A stretch of 64,000 bases of DNA, from the NCBI RefSeq assembly GCF_014649795.1, contig NZ_BMTS01000017.1:109568-173567 (forward strand). The letters are read 5' to 3'. Positions 27,561 through 36,692 of this stretch are shown here, one piece after another; position 1 is the first letter of the stretch, and each line of letters begins with the position of its first letter. The notes beneath the pieces are model-generated. The model made no database searches, was not told the origin of the DNA, and saw nothing but the letters and a program-made list of their open reading frames with translations. The translations under genes and the position numbers were made by a program. Source of the DNA: Streptomyces melanogenes. GTDB taxonomy: Bacteria; Actinomycetota; Actinomycetes; Streptomycetales; Streptomycetaceae.

Positions 27561-28425
27561 ATGCACAAGAGCCACATCATGGTGGGCACGGCCGCGACGC
27601 TCGTGGTGGCGGGGCTGGCAGGCTGCACGGCCCAGCAGGCAACGGACAGCGCGCATACGGCTGCAGATGCGGCCGGGTCAGCGAACAAGGCGGTGCTGGC
27701 CGCCTTGAGGACCACGTCCGCCAAGACCCAGCAGGCGAAGTCCGCCGAGATCACTCTGGCTGTGAAGCTCAAGGGCGACGCCGTGGCGAAGAGCAGCACC
27801 GGCACCTACGCGTGGGGGACGCGCGGTACGGCCTTCGACGTAAGCATGGATGCCAAGGATCTCGGTGCGCTGAGCCCGGGCGCGAGGACCACTATGCGGT
27901 TCGTGGGCGGCGCCTACTACTACCGCGTGAAGCCACAGCCCGAGGGGCCGCTCAAGGGCAAGCACTGGATGAAGGTGGACGGCTCCGCCATCTCCGGCGC
28001 CCAGGGCAACAAGGCCTTTCAGCCAGGGCAACGGTGACCCGACAGCGGACATCAAGCGCTTGCAGTACGCCTCCAACGGCCACGAGGTCGGCAAAGAGAC
28101 CCTCGACGGACACAGCACCGTGCACTACCGGGCGACGCTCGACAAGGACCACCTCGGGGCGCTCGGCAGGACCCTCTCGGGCGAGGGCGAGAACAACCAC
28201 TGGCGCGAGTTCGCCGGCACGGTCACCAGTCTCACCCTCGATGTCTGGGTCGACCCGGCCACCGGTCTGCCCGCCCGCCTGCACGAGACATTCGGCGAGG
28301 CCGAAGTCACCATGGACTTCCACAAGTTCAGCGGCGCACGGCAGATCACGGCCCCGCCCACCGCCGACACCGGTGACCTGACCCAGGCCCTCAAGGACAT
28401 GAAGACCGACGAGGGAAAGAGCTGA
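27561..28425 (+). pseudogene. Frameshifted lipoprotein gene
   Basis: The frame from ATG 27561 encodes a lipoprotein (MHKSHIMVGTAATLVVAGLAGC, lipobox VAGLAGC) of LppX/LprG-like layout, then stops at 28035-28037 after GNKAFQPGQR. The next frame (28060-28425, LQYASNGHEVGKETLDGHSTV to DMKTDEGKS) continues the same fold. Removing one T from TTT at about 28017-28019 would read AFSQGNGDPTADIKRLQYASNG, a natural join. So either one base was inserted and the gene is broken, or it is a sequencing error. The intact protein would be about 287 residues and surface-anchored. Confidence 0.8.
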
Positions 28426-28705
28426 CCCGGCACCCCACGGGAACACCGGTGGACATCACCCTGCGCGGCCCCCCGTATGAGCCGCGGGCCTGCAGCAGCT
28501 CCACGAACTTGCAGGCGGTCGGCGTAGCGTCGGTGGGGTCACACACGATGCAGTGCTGATAGTGCCCGTCCTCCCCGCCCAGGCACGGACGCAATATGGC
28601 GGGTGTCCTCCTACCAGGCCTGGGCCTGGGCTGGCTTCCGAGGTCAGTACGAGGTGGGCCGTCAGCGAGGGCAGCGTTGGCGTCCGGGAGCGGCGGACAC
28701 AGCGG
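28426..28705. other. Intergenic region without a supportable gene
   Basis: About 280 bp between convergent genes. Only short frames lacking ribosome binding sites are seen, and no clear terminator. Confidence 0.35.
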
Positions 28706-29236
28706 TCACAGGTACTCGAAGTAGCGAGTCCACCATGTCGCGCGGCCCCGGTGTAGGCCGTAGCTGGCATAAGAAACGCTTTGGTCAGCGAGCCATGTAA
28801 CGCCGTCGTAGGGCTGATGGAGTAGTCGCGGGGGGACGACCATGTAGCCAAGACCGCAGAGGGCAGCCTCGATCCGGCTGCGATCCGCCGCGCTCAGCGC
28901 GCCCTCCCGAACGGCGTGATCCAGGTCCTCATGGCTGTCGGGCCCCGGGGTCGTGACCACCGCAAGGTTGCCGAAGTTGCTCAGTCGCACAGTCACGGGC
29001 ACGCCGGTCTCGGCCGCCTCGGCCGGTATGGCGATAGTGAAGTAGTAGCTGGCGTCCTGAATCTGGTCATCGAGTGGGCACGCCTGCCCGAAGTCTTCAG
29101 TCAGCCGGTCCTTGAGCCGGGTCGCCTGTGCCTTCGCCAGCGGATAGTCGAACCCACCGGGAAACTCCAGGTGATCCGGTCCCGTCAGCTGGTCCAGGGT
29201 GTGAAACAGGGCCAGGACCAGCGCGTCTTCGTCCAT
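28706..29236 (-). CDS. Hypothetical protein
   Basis: A 176-residue cytosolic protein starting MDEDALVLALFHTLDQL. Features: FDYPLAKAQATRLKDRLTEDFG, a central region of strands (YYFTIAIPAEAAETGVPVTVRLSNFGNLAVVTTPG) and an aromatic C-terminus (WLADQSVSYASYGLHRGRATWWTRYFEYL). It looks like a small alpha/beta protein; I recognise no family. The start could also be ATG 29245; AGGATGG precedes 29236. Confidence 0.68.
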   Translation of the reverse strand: MDEDALVLALFHTLDQLTGPDHLEFPGGFDYPLAKAQATRLKDRLTEDFGQACPLDDQIQDASYYFTIAIPAEAAETGVPVTVRLSNFGNLAVVTTPGPDSHEDLDHAVREGALSAADRSRIEAALCGLGYMVVPPRLLHQPYDGVTWLADQSVSYASYGLHRGRATWWTRYFEYL

Positions 29237-29469
29237 GATGTCCATCCTACGAACACCCCTGCGCCCGACCGATACGCCCAGCGACACAGCGCGCCGCACC
29301 CCACCGCCGGGAGGCGTGAAGCTGCGGCAGGGCCGACCAGGCTGACTATGCGTGTGCCCTGCCCGGCAGGCCGTAGAGGCTCCTGATCTTGCCAGACTCC
29401 CTTTCCTCCCCTGGCATCCCGACTACGCTTGCCATGATCACGGCCAAGATCGAGCGAGGGGGTACGCCC

Positions 29470-29835
29470 ATGCCGTACGAGACCGGCGCGAAGGTGAAGC
29501 TGACCAGGGATGTGCAGGTCACCGCAAACGACACAGCGCCCAGGGTCGGCTACCCCGGTCCGCTGTTCCTGGCCGAAGGCCTGGTGGGCATCGTCGCGGG
29601 CGCGGCAAAGGAGGCCGGCGGCTACGCCCAGGAGCAGCTCGCGCTCTTGGATCAGCAAATCCGCGCGGGCCACCTCCCGGGCGACGCGACCCTCCTGCTC
29701 GAGCAGCTCCGTCAGCAGATCTTCGGGCCTGCGGCGTACGGCGCCGGAGCCAGCTCTCAGCTCAGATACCGGGTGCGCTTCGAGAACGGGTTCGTTCTCG
29801 ACGGTCTTGGAGAAGACTGGCTGACCCAGGCCTGA
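29470..29835 (+). CDS. Hypothetical protein, divergent neighbour of 28706-29236
   Basis: A 121-residue protein starting MPYETGAKVKLTRDVQVTAND at an ATG with GAGGGGG upstream. An SH3-like strand pattern (GAKVKLTRDVQV, GLVGIVAGAA, LRYRVRFENGFVLDGLGEDWL) surrounds a helical insert (GGYAQEQLALLDQQIRAG, LLLEQLRQQIF). Function unknown. A perfect hairpin follows. Confidence 0.7.
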   Translation: MPYETGAKVKLTRDVQVTANDTAPRVGYPGPLFLAEGLVGIVAGAAKEAGGYAQEQLALLDQQIRAGHLPGDATLLLEQLRQQIFGPAAYGAGASSQLRYRVRFENGFVLDGLGEDWLTQA

Positions 29836-29849
29836 ACATCTGCCACCAA

Positions 29850-29878
29850 GCCCCCGCCTACCGACTACTGGCGGGGGC
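29850..29878. terminator. Hairpin terminator between convergent genes
   Basis: GCCCCCGCC and GGCGGGGGC form a perfect 9-bp stem with an 11-nt loop. Confidence 0.75.
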
Positions 29879-30024
29879 ACGCGGGCGGCGACTGCGGTGT
29901 ATCCGTCGTGGTAATTGCAGATGCGGGTCGCTGGTGGTGCGCGCCCGCAAGGGGCGGGTGCGCGAAAAGGCGGACGGAAGCCGGCAAAGGAGCCTCACCG
30001 GCCACCGTGCTCATGAAGCCCTGC

Positions 30025-30795
30025 TCAGCCCGGGTAGGTGATCGAGCCCAGCGGCGGGCAGGGGATGATCATGGTGTTGACGCCGGGGCGCTCGACGAAA
30101 GCCCGGGCCGCGGCGGCCTGCAGGCGGCGGGAGTCCAGCTCGTCTGCGTGCCAGGCGTCGTGCCTGGCACGGGGGTAGTCCCATGTGTCGTCGATGAGGC
30201 TGAGGCTGGTGTTGCCGGAGCTACGTTGGAACTCCGCCTTGATCACGGCCTGTTGGAGTGCGGTCTGCGCCGCGGCGAGATCGATGCGGGCGATCAGGAC
30301 GCCTGGGGTGTTCGGTTCGCGGGTCGGCATGGGAGCCTGCGGGAGCGGCGACACCCCGGTGTCGAGGCGGCCGATGTTGTCGACGGCCGCCTGCTGGGCG
30401 TCCCTCGACATGATCTGCATCTCCTGGTGCAGCCAGAAGAACTCGTCGAGGTCGGCCTGGGTGATGCGTATGCGCCGGTACAGGGCCTGGAAGCGGGGAT
30501 CTTGATGCAGCGGGCGTACGGCGTCGATGTGGAGCGCCACACAGTCGTTGAAGCCGTCTGACACCGCGGCCTCGAAGTGCAGGATGGCCTGCTCCGCCTG
30601 CCCCTGTACGCACGCCAGCTCACCGAGGCTCGCGCGGCCCGCAGCGGCGAGCCACGCACCGTCGGGGCCCAGCGCCGTGGCACGCGCGACGACGTCGTGC
30701 AGGCCCCTGGTACCCGCCACGGCGAGCCCCTTGGTCAGGAGTTCCACCAGCACTTCGTGAAGACGGGTGGCCAGTGAGTTGACGGTGTCGACCAT
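30025..30795 (-). CDS. Hypothetical helical protein with TPR-like segment
   Basis: A 256-residue protein starting MVDTVNSLATRLHEVLVELL at an ATG with GAGGAG upstream. Residues 30-110 hold TPR-like helix pairs (GAWLAAAGRASLGELACVQGQAEQAILHFEAAVSDGF). A long polar helix follows, then a C-terminal region with ALQQAVIKAEFQRSSGN and a Pro/Gly tail. No signal peptide, membrane helix or enzyme motif. Single gene, role unknown. Confidence 0.68.
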   Translation of the reverse strand: MVDTVNSLATRLHEVLVELLTKGLAVAGTRGLHDVVARATALGPDGAWLAAAGRASLGELACVQGQAEQAILHFEAAVSDGFNDCVALHIDAVRPLHQDPRFQALYRRIRITQADLDEFFWLHQEMQIMSRDAQQAAVDNIGRLDTGVSPLPQAPMPTREPNTPGVLIARIDLAAAQTALQQAVIKAEFQRSSGNTSLSLIDDTWDYPRARHDAWHADELDSRRLQAAAARAFVERPGVNTMIIPCPPLGSITYPG

Positions 30796-31099
30796 GGATC
30801 TCCTCGGACCTCGGTGGTGAAGCGCGAAAGGGAGTGCTGGGGCTGTAGCAACCCCCCGTGGAGATGACGGACGGACGAGGTGAGTGGTTCCCGCTCACGC
30901 CCGGCCGACGCCCCCGAAGGCCGGAGTATCCAGTTCAAGTCACAGGCATGTCGCCGCAGTTGTTACGCCGCGTGCGGCAACCCGACGCCCCCACACCCCC
31001 TGTACAGAGACAGACAACGATATCTGCCCACCACACGGAATCCGGCAAGGATGCGCCTGCGTCGGGTGGAGTGACACGGACTGGAACGGAGAACCCGGC

Positions 31100-31807
31100 A
31101 TGACTGTTCACCTTCGTACGATCCCGCTCGTTCTCGTCGCCGCCGGCGCGGCGCTGACCCTGACGGCCTGCGGCGGCGGTTCGGACAACGATGCCGCCGC
31201 CCCTTCCAGCGTCGGCATGAGCCCGGCCACGACCAACCCCGGCTCCGGCAGCCCCAAAGGCGGCGGATCATCCTCCGGGTCCCACACCGGCACCGCCGCG
31301 ACGAAGCCCGGCGGCAAGGAGGCCACCAGCGACTCCTACGCCTACAAGCACCCGTGCACAGCCGAGCAGCTCGCGGTCAGCGCGAAGAGCCTCGGCTCAA
31401 GCCCGAATCAGTACGTCATCTCGGTGACCAACCACGGCGAGGCCGCCTGCGGTCTCTCCTCCTACTACCCCAGGGTCGACCTGGGCTCGAAGAACTCCGC
31501 GGACCGCTCCCACAACATCCACCCGCTCGTTCCCGGCGGGCTGGGAGGCGCCCCCGCGGTTCCGGTCCACGCCGGGCGCACCGTCTATGCGGTACTGGAC
31601 ACAGATCCCCAGGGCGCCAAAGGCAGCAACGGGGGCTTCGACGAGATCAACGTCCTCGCGGACAAGAGCTTCCCGAACGCCGACACCCACAACTTCCCGC
31701 TGGCTTACGGAGCGGTCGTCGTTCAGCACCCCAAACTGGGGCTGTACCGCAACAGCGTCAGTGACGCGGTGGCCAGCATGCGCACCGCGGACACCAACGA
31801 CAGCTGA
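31100..31807 (+). CDS. DUF4232 domain lipoprotein
   Basis: A 235-residue lipoprotein with signal peptide and lipobox (LVLVAAGAALTLTACGGG, Cys near residue 24). A Gly/Ser/Thr-rich linker is followed by a DUF4232 domain of about 140 residues (CTAEQLAVSAKSLGSSPNQYVISVTNHGEAACGLSSYYPRVDLG to GAVVVQHPKLGLYRN), with a probable disulfide between the two cysteines near its start. DUF4232 lipoproteins are common on actinobacterial surfaces; their function is unknown. ATG 31100 has CGGAG upstream. Confidence 0.85.
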   Translation: MTVHLRTIPLVLVAAGAALTLTACGGGSDNDAAAPSSVGMSPATTNPGSGSPKGGGSSSGSHTGTAATKPGGKEATSDSYAYKHPCTAEQLAVSAKSLGSSPNQYVISVTNHGEAACGLSSYYPRVDLGSKNSADRSHNIHPLVPGGLGGAPAVPVHAGRTVYAVLDTDPQGAKGSNGGFDEINVLADKSFPNADTHNFPLAYGAVVVQHPKLGLYRNSVSDAVASMRTADTNDS

Positions 31808-31810
31808 GGA

Positions 31811-31975
31811 CATGCGACGAGCACCTCCTTCATAGGCCCAGTGGAGGAAGGCGCCCAGCCTCAGGGGCAGCCGACGCTGGGAGCAGAGGAGCAAGACCAG
31901 GTAGCGGCGACCGGCTCCGGCGATCAGGTACAACCCGGCCGCAAGGCCGACCTGGCAGTCCAAGGGCTGAGCCAG
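31811..31975 (-). pseudogene. Small remnant resembling the C-terminus of a NACHT/STAND-type protein
   Basis: The minus strand encodes DCQVGLAAGLYLIAGAGRRY, then LVLLLCSQRRLPLRLGAFLHWAYEGG. Its RYLVLLLC-RLP-RLGAFL-WAYE pattern resembles the hydrophobic end of large Streptomyces NACHT/STAND-like proteins. The expected sequence both before and after is absent, and a stop precedes it. It looks like a leftover of a lost gene. Assignment is from memory of the motif only. Confidence 0.4.
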
Positions 31976-32194
31976 TCAACGCTGGTGGTGGTTGCTGCTG
32001 CTGTGGTCCCTGCCTTACGGGCCTGGTTCTAGCCCGTCTCCTGCGTCTGCCGAAGCAACTACCGCTCCCCACACGACCGGTCCACCTGTGCTGCCCGGTT
32101 CCGGCCGTGCGCGCCCACCATGCCCGGCACCCGCAGAGCCGCAGCCCTCCGGTACGGCCCCCAGGGGCTCTGCGCTCTTGCAGGACAATTCCGC
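31976..32194. other. Intergenic stretch with nothing recognisable
   Basis: About 220 bp between the NACHT-like remnant and the Cys-rich gene. No start with a ribosome binding site and no strong hairpin. Confidence 0.3.
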
Positions 32195-32377
32195 TCAGAT
32201 CGGGCGGGCGCTGAACGGCACCAGATCGGGTTCGCGCATGAGGGGCGCGGTGATGTGCTGCCCGCAGCAGACGTAGGGCTTTCCGCCCTCGGGCGTGACC
32301 TCCCAGACGATCCCGCTCGTGCAGGGGTCACCGGACCGGGTAAGGATGGGGCAGGTCTGCGCGGTCTGCTCGCTCAC
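32195..32377 (-). CDS. Small Cys-rich hypothetical protein
   Basis: A 60-residue protein with a GTG start and GGAG upstream. It contains CPILTRSGDPCTSGIVW and YVCCGQHITAPL: three to four cysteines plus a histidine that could form a zinc site. Pro-rich C-terminus. Small accessory proteins of this kind are frequent in actinomycete mobile regions; family not recognised. Confidence 0.55.
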   Translation of the reverse strand: MSEQTAQTCPILTRSGDPCTSGIVWEVTPEGGKPYVCCGQHITAPLMREPDLVPFSARPI

Positions 32378-32474
32378 GGTTCTCGGTCTCCTTCGTCATG
32401 GCGGGATACATGCGCGAGGACGTCCTCGCGCAGGCACGAGCGCATCGGATGGCCCTCACCCCGTTTCGCAGGCG

Positions 32475-33029
32475 TCACGCCATACCCAGCCAGCCTTCCA
32501 ACACGGCCTCGCGCTCACGGGATCGTAGGACTTCACCAGGCTGGGCGTCGTTCCACCAGGTCATCAGGGTGGCAGGCGAGGACTCGCCGCGCGTGAAACG
32601 GGCAAGCAGCCCCAAAGACAGATCAACTTCTCGCTGGGTATACGCAACCGCGGCGCCGGAGAACACCGGGCACTCGATACGGTCCCCCTGCGTCGTGGTG
32701 ATGGCGGCTGTCATCTCGGCCGGGCTGCCGGGAACCCACGCGTCGAGGGCCGCGGCGGCCACGGACAGGCCGCGGGCCGCCCACCGTACGAGCGTGGTGC
32801 GGACCGGGACTTCCGTCACTTGGAGATCCATCACAGCCGACCAGCGCCACGCCTGCGGAGCGGGGCCGGTTATCCGTACGCCCACTGGGGAGAGCAGCAC
32901 ACCCGGTACCCCCTCCGCGGGAGGCGTGCCCAGGTACACCCTTTCCCCGCTGACCCAGAAGAGGCCCACCGTGCTACCCGTTCGGTCGGCTGCACGGGTA
33001 GGCGGCGACGGTTCCACATTCAACTCCAT
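32475..33029 (-). CDS. Hypothetical protein
   Basis: A 184-residue cytosolic protein beginning MELNVEPSPPTRAADRTG. It has beta-rich N-terminal segments (VGLFWVSGERVYLGTPPAEG, GVLLSPVGVRITG) and a helical C-terminal half ending GEVLRSREREAVLEGWLGMA. The phrases VGLFWVSGERVYLG and PQAWRWSAVMDLQVTEVPV are reminiscent of Streptomyces accessory proteins of unknown function. ATG 33029 was chosen over an upstream TTG; the ribosome binding site is weak. Confidence 0.65.
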   Translation of the reverse strand: MELNVEPSPPTRAADRTGSTVGLFWVSGERVYLGTPPAEGVPGVLLSPVGVRITGPAPQAWRWSAVMDLQVTEVPVRTTLVRWAARGLSVAAAALDAWVPGSPAEMTAAITTTQGDRIECPVFSGAAVAYTQREVDLSLGLLARFTRGESSPATLMTWWNDAQPGEVLRSREREAVLEGWLGMA

Positions 33030-33338
33030 CTGTTGGGCCGCTGAGCGGCGTTCATGTCGAAGCAACCGACCTTAGAGGCACTGCGACCGAGACCCAGCAT
33101 AATCGCGCCACCAGGCCTTTTGCCGACCACAGCACCCGACGCGGGGCTGGTGCGGGCGTTGCCAGCGAATACCGAAGTGAGCGTGGACATACGCCTGTTC
33201 TTGAGGTGCAGGGCTTGGGGTGTCAGTCTCACCGCTCGTTGCCTACGCATTTACGCGGGACATTCGCGCGAGCATCCGAGATGCCCATCATGAACGCCCT
33301 GCCAGGGCCTCACCCGAAGTCAGCACCCCACGCGTCCG
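33030..33338. other. Intergenic stretch without a supportable gene
   Basis: About 310 bp. A short minus-strand frame (LTSVFAGNARTSPASG) overlaps the start of the 32475-33029 gene but has no ribosome binding site. Likely promoter region. Confidence 0.3.
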
Positions 33339-33434
33339 CTACACCACGCAGCGCTCGGCCGAGCGCAGCCACTCCTCCGCCTCCCACGCCTGACGGGCCT
33401 GCTCCAGCACCCGCTTCGCCTCGGACTTCTCCAC
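33339..33434 (-). CDS. Possible 31-residue peptide
   Basis: A GTG start with GGGAGAGG about 8 nt upstream encodes MEKSEAKRVLEQARQAWEAE, then EWLRSAERCVV. It is a single amphipathic helix ending in a Cys. The strong ribosome binding site and charged helix are the only support; it may be a small hypothetical or the tail of a lost gene. Confidence 0.35.
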   Translation of the reverse strand: MEKSEAKRVLEQARQAWEAEEWLRSAERCVV

Positions 33435-33513
33435 CTGCCGTACCTCTCCCTCTGATCAGGGGAGGAGTGTCGCACGTACGGCCGAAAGGTTGGTGAGAGT
33501 ACCGCCGGATGCG

Positions 33514-33828
33514 CTATTCGCCGACCGCGTTCACGACCAGGCGGTGGGCCGCGGTCAGGGTGAGCTCGGGTACGGCCTTGCGCAGAGTGATCACGCGTTG
33601 GACATGGTCGCTTCGGGAATCGACTCCGGCTTCGGCCAGGATGCCTCGCACCCATCGACCCAGAAGGTCATCGTCGGTGGACCGGCAATGCGCCTCGATG
33701 ATTTCGGCAGCCCGTTCCAGCCCGGCCTGCTCCCCGGGCACTGCCTGGGCAAGAGCAGTCCGCACAGCCGCAAGGATGTCGTGCCCGTCGCGCACCACGA
33801 TGGGGGACGTCTTCTTCTCAAACAGCAT
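33514..33828 (-). CDS. Hypothetical helical protein
   Basis: A 104-residue protein with ATG preceded by AAGGAG. Sequence features: MLFEKKTSPIVVRDGHDILA, then helices AVRTALAQAVPGEQAGLERAAEIIEAH and LLGRWVRGILAEAGVDSRSD, ending LTLTAAHRLVVNAVGE. No signal peptide or known domain. Confidence 0.65.
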   Translation of the reverse strand: MLFEKKTSPIVVRDGHDILAAVRTALAQAVPGEQAGLERAAEIIEAHCRSTDDDLLGRWVRGILAEAGVDSRSDHVQRVITLRKAVPELTLTAAHRLVVNAVGE

Positions 33829-34304
33829 GACTTCTCCTTGTAGGGACCGGGACGGCTGAGTGCCCCCGGCGGTCGTCTGCTTGCGTCAGTGCCGTCGTAC
33901 GGACGTCCCTTGACGCGACAGCAGGGTGGCGCCGTGATCGCATGATGCTGCGTCAACGCGGCCTGGATCTACGGAGTTGAGCCAGATCAGAGCTTCGGAT
34001 CTCCGATCGACCGGAAACCTCCGCGTGGCTGGCTAGGCACGCGCCCTGGTTTGCGGTGTCGTGGAGCGCGGTCCGGCAAAGGGGCAGCTCTGGCTTCACG
34101 CCCGCGATTTGAACCCGTTCAACTCTATGGGCGTATGGGTCGCCCGGACATCACTGCACGACAGTCGACTTCACCGAGGCGCGCGCCCCCAAGGACGGTG
34201 TCGAGATCAGCCTGACCGGCCACCAAGTCACCCTCGGCACCTCCCGCTTCAGCAGGTGAACCACCCCGCCGAACTCGCGGTCCGCTACGAGACTCGGACA
34301 GCCT
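33829..34304. other. Intergenic region with a possible gene relic
   Basis: About 475 bp. A short plus-strand stretch near 34150-34258 (CTTVDFTEARAPKDGVEISLTGH) looks protein-like but has no start or ribosome binding site and ends at TGA. It may be a relic of a gene. Nothing else is recognised. Confidence 0.3.
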
Positions 34305-35555
34305 CTAGACACGCACCCCGCCGGCCCAAAGCAGCCGGGCAGCTGCGACCTGCTGGTGGCGCGGGCGGTCCTCGGCCAGGAGCTCGCGCAGATGCTGCGG
34401 CGGAAGGTGGTCGGCCCACGGCAGCAGGGCCGCGGTCGCCTGTCGGACGACCGCCGCTGACGAGTCTTCCAGGAGCGGTCGTACGTCGTCGGCACGCACC
34501 GCTTCCAGCGCCCGCAGCCCTGCCACCGCGCAGGCGCGCACCCCGGGGACCGGGTGCGCGAGGAGCGGCCGTAGCAGGCCCGCGTCCTCGCGCGTCCCGC
34601 ATTCGCCGAGGCCCGCCGCGGCGGCGGGCCGCTCCGCGGGGTCCTCACACAGCGCGCGGTACAGCGGTGCCGGGTCGGTGCCGCCTTGCCGCAGTACCCA
34701 CCGGGCGCACGCCCGCACCAGGGCGGACCGGTCGGTGAGGTACGGCTCGGCCTCGGGGTGCCGCCCGGTCCGGCGCAGCGCGGTCACCCCCGCGGACCTG
34801 ACCCGGGGTTGGCGGGAGGCGAGCAGTGGCACCACGATTTCGGTGAAGTTGTCGGAGGTGCCCTCGCCGAGGGTCGCCACCGCCGCTTCGGCGCACAAGC
34901 CCTGCACCACGACATCGTGGTGGCGGGCGGCGGTCTGAGCGAGTCGCGTCACAGGGAGCAGCCCTCGCTTGACGACGACGCGGTATGCCAGACGCCTCGT
35001 TGCCTTGTCGCTGCTGTCGAGCAGCCCCGTGGTGTGTGTGGCCGGGCCTGTACGCAGCGCCTCGGTCAGCAGTTCCTGGGCGAAAGCGCCTCGCGGGCGG
35101 CGGCCGATCCGCAGGATCAGCGCGGCGTGTGCGGCAAGCCGGTGCGTGGGCACGGTGGCCAGGAGTGCCCGGGCCCGTTCGCGTACCGGCCCCGCCCAGT
35201 CCGCGCAGCGGATGACAACCAGCGCAGACAGCGCGGGCCGCTCCTCGGCGTGGCCCAGGGCGGCCTCGCGTATGCGGCCGTCTCGGTGGCACAGGGCGAG
35301 GGCCAGTTCCGCGTCACCGGGTGTGCCGGACCAGGTGACGGTGGGGCACGACGCATCCGCGTCCCAACTCAGCCGCCGCCCGGACGGCGAGGCGTTCGAG
35401 TGGAACAGCTCCGGCCGCCGCCAGGCCAGTTCACGCACCCCGACGTCCACACCGATCCAAGCCTCCGGGTCCGCCACATCGAGCGCCTGCTCCACGGCAA
35501 CCCCGGCGGCCAGTCGCCCGACGGCCTCGTACGACTCGTTTGTGCTGCTCAGCAT
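34305..35555 (-). CDS. HEAT-repeat-like protein
   Basis: A 416-residue Ala/Arg-rich helical protein. Repeated pairs of helices (LHRDGRIREAALGHAEERPALSALVVI-type, RQPRVRSAGVTALRRTGRHPEAEPYLTDRSALVRACARWVL, HPVPGVRACAVAGLRALEAVRADDVRPLLEDSSAAVVRQATAALL) have the P-xVR-xAA-xAL spacing of HEAT/PBS-lyase repeats. These serve as protein-interaction scaffolds. No enzyme motif or signal peptide. Single gene. Confidence 0.78.
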   Translation of the reverse strand: MLSSTNESYEAVGRLAAGVAVEQALDVADPEAWIGVDVGVRELAWRRPELFHSNASPSGRRLSWDADASCPTVTWSGTPGDAELALALCHRDGRIREAALGHAEERPALSALVVIRCADWAGPVRERARALLATVPTHRLAAHAALILRIGRRPRGAFAQELLTEALRTGPATHTTGLLDSSDKATRRLAYRVVVKRGLLPVTRLAQTAARHHDVVVQGLCAEAAVATLGEGTSDNFTEIVVPLLASRQPRVRSAGVTALRRTGRHPEAEPYLTDRSALVRACARWVLRQGGTDPAPLYRALCEDPAERPAAAAGLGECGTREDAGLLRPLLAHPVPGVRACAVAGLRALEAVRADDVRPLLEDSSAAVVRQATAALLPWADHLPPQHLRELLAEDRPRHQQVAAARLLWAGGVRV

Positions 35556-35741
35556 GGGTGAAGCCTATGGCCTGCCCAGGGGCACATGTCCGTGGACACC
35601 TCAACCCGCCCGACCGCCCCAGCGCGGCGAAGCCGGCCTCTCCGGTGCGGGGGTATGGCCTCGGTGCCGCCGCCCGCAGGGACGGCGGCACCGGCTATGC
35701 GGGCGGCGACCCGCACGTACTCGCGGCCGAGTGCATGTGGG

Positions 35742-36497
35742 TCAGGCCGTCTTCGCCGCAGCCGCCGTCAGCTTCGTCGCCGCCTTGGCCAGGGCCTTGC
35801 CGAAGGCTTCCTTGCCCCGGTCCCCGTGGTCGCTGTAGTTGTTCAGGACCGTCGTGATCGCGCCGTGGCTGCGTACCGTACCGAGGTCGAAGTCCATCTG
35901 CAGGTCGCCCGAGACGACGGTGACGGCGTAGGCGATCGACTCGTCGCCGTACGTCGGCTGCTGGGCGGCCTTCTTCACCTTCACCGTGGCCTTCTTGCCG
36001 CTTTCCTTCGCGCTGAAGACGGCGCACTTGTCGACCGCCGTCCGCAGCCCGGCCATGGCCTTCTGGGCCTCCGCACGCGGGTAGCCGCTGACGTCCTGGG
36101 CGACCGTCGTCTGGTCGCCCTTCTTCGTGAAGACCACCTCGGCGTTGGCCTTGTGGTCCTCCACCAGCCGTCCCGTGTTGAGGATCATCGTGATCGGCGC
36201 GCACTCGGGCTTGGAAGGGGTGTTGATCTGGTCCTCCCCGCCCTCCGACTTGTCGAGGCCCGTGTTCGGCTCCAGCTTCCAGCCGGACGGCAGGTCCCCG
36301 AGAGCGACGAGCGCCTGCTGGGCCTGGTCGGCTGTGATGTAGGCGGGAACGGGGGGCGCGCTCTTGTCCTTCTTGGTGCCGGAACCCGAGGGCTTGTCCG
36401 AACCGGAGGCGGAGTCGGAGCCACCGCCGCAGGCGGTCAGCAGCAGCGAGGAGGTGGCCAGGGCCAGGAGAGCGGTCCAGCGGGGGCGAACGTGCAC
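35742..36497 (-). CDS. Lipoprotein of unknown function
   Basis: A 251-residue lipoprotein. The GTG start at 36497 is chosen because AAAGGA lies upstream and a proper signal peptide follows (VHVRPRWTALLALATSSLLLTACGGG, lipobox LLTAC). A Gly/Ser/Lys linker precedes a globular domain (AYITADQAQQALVALGDLPSGWKLEP to YSDHGDRGKEAFGKALAKAA). It resembles actinobacterial sensor-like or PknH-extracellular-like lipoproteins (DLPSGW motif), but I would not assign it. It is divergent from the lipoprotein gene at 36693. Confidence 0.78.
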   Translation of the reverse strand: MHVRPRWTALLALATSSLLLTACGGGSDSASGSDKPSGSGTKKDKSAPPVPAYITADQAQQALVALGDLPSGWKLEPNTGLDKSEGGEDQINTPSKPECAPITMILNTGRLVEDHKANAEVVFTKKGDQTTVAQDVSGYPRAEAQKAMAGLRTAVDKCAVFSAKESGKKATVKVKKAAQQPTYGDESIAYAVTVVSGDLQMDFDLGTVRSHGAITTVLNNYSDHGDRGKEAFGKALAKAATKLTAAAAKTA

Positions 36498-36546
36498 GGG
36501 GTTTCCTTTGAAAAAGCGTTCGAAAGGCCAAAAGGCCGAACGTAAG

Positions 36547-36589
36547 TATGCATGTGCTCGTGTCACCCCGCTGGGGGCCCTCATGCATA
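36547..36589. promoter_or_regulatory. Inverted repeat between two divergent lipoprotein genes
   Basis: TATGCATG (36547-36554) and CATGCATA (36582-36589) are perfect reverse complements separated by 27 nt, in the divergent promoter region. Candidate regulatory dyad. Confidence 0.35.
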
Positions 36590-36692
36590 ATGGCGCTTCG
36601 TACGTCTCCTTTCGGAGGATTTCAGACGTCTTCCGTTAAACTGGCACCATTCGGTACTGCGGACGGACGGTATTAACGGGGCGGGAAACAAC

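Noticed and set aside
33020..33250. Short minus-strand frame (LTSVFAGNARTSPASG) upstream of the 32475-33029 gene
   Set aside because: No ribosome binding site; likely the leader region of that gene.
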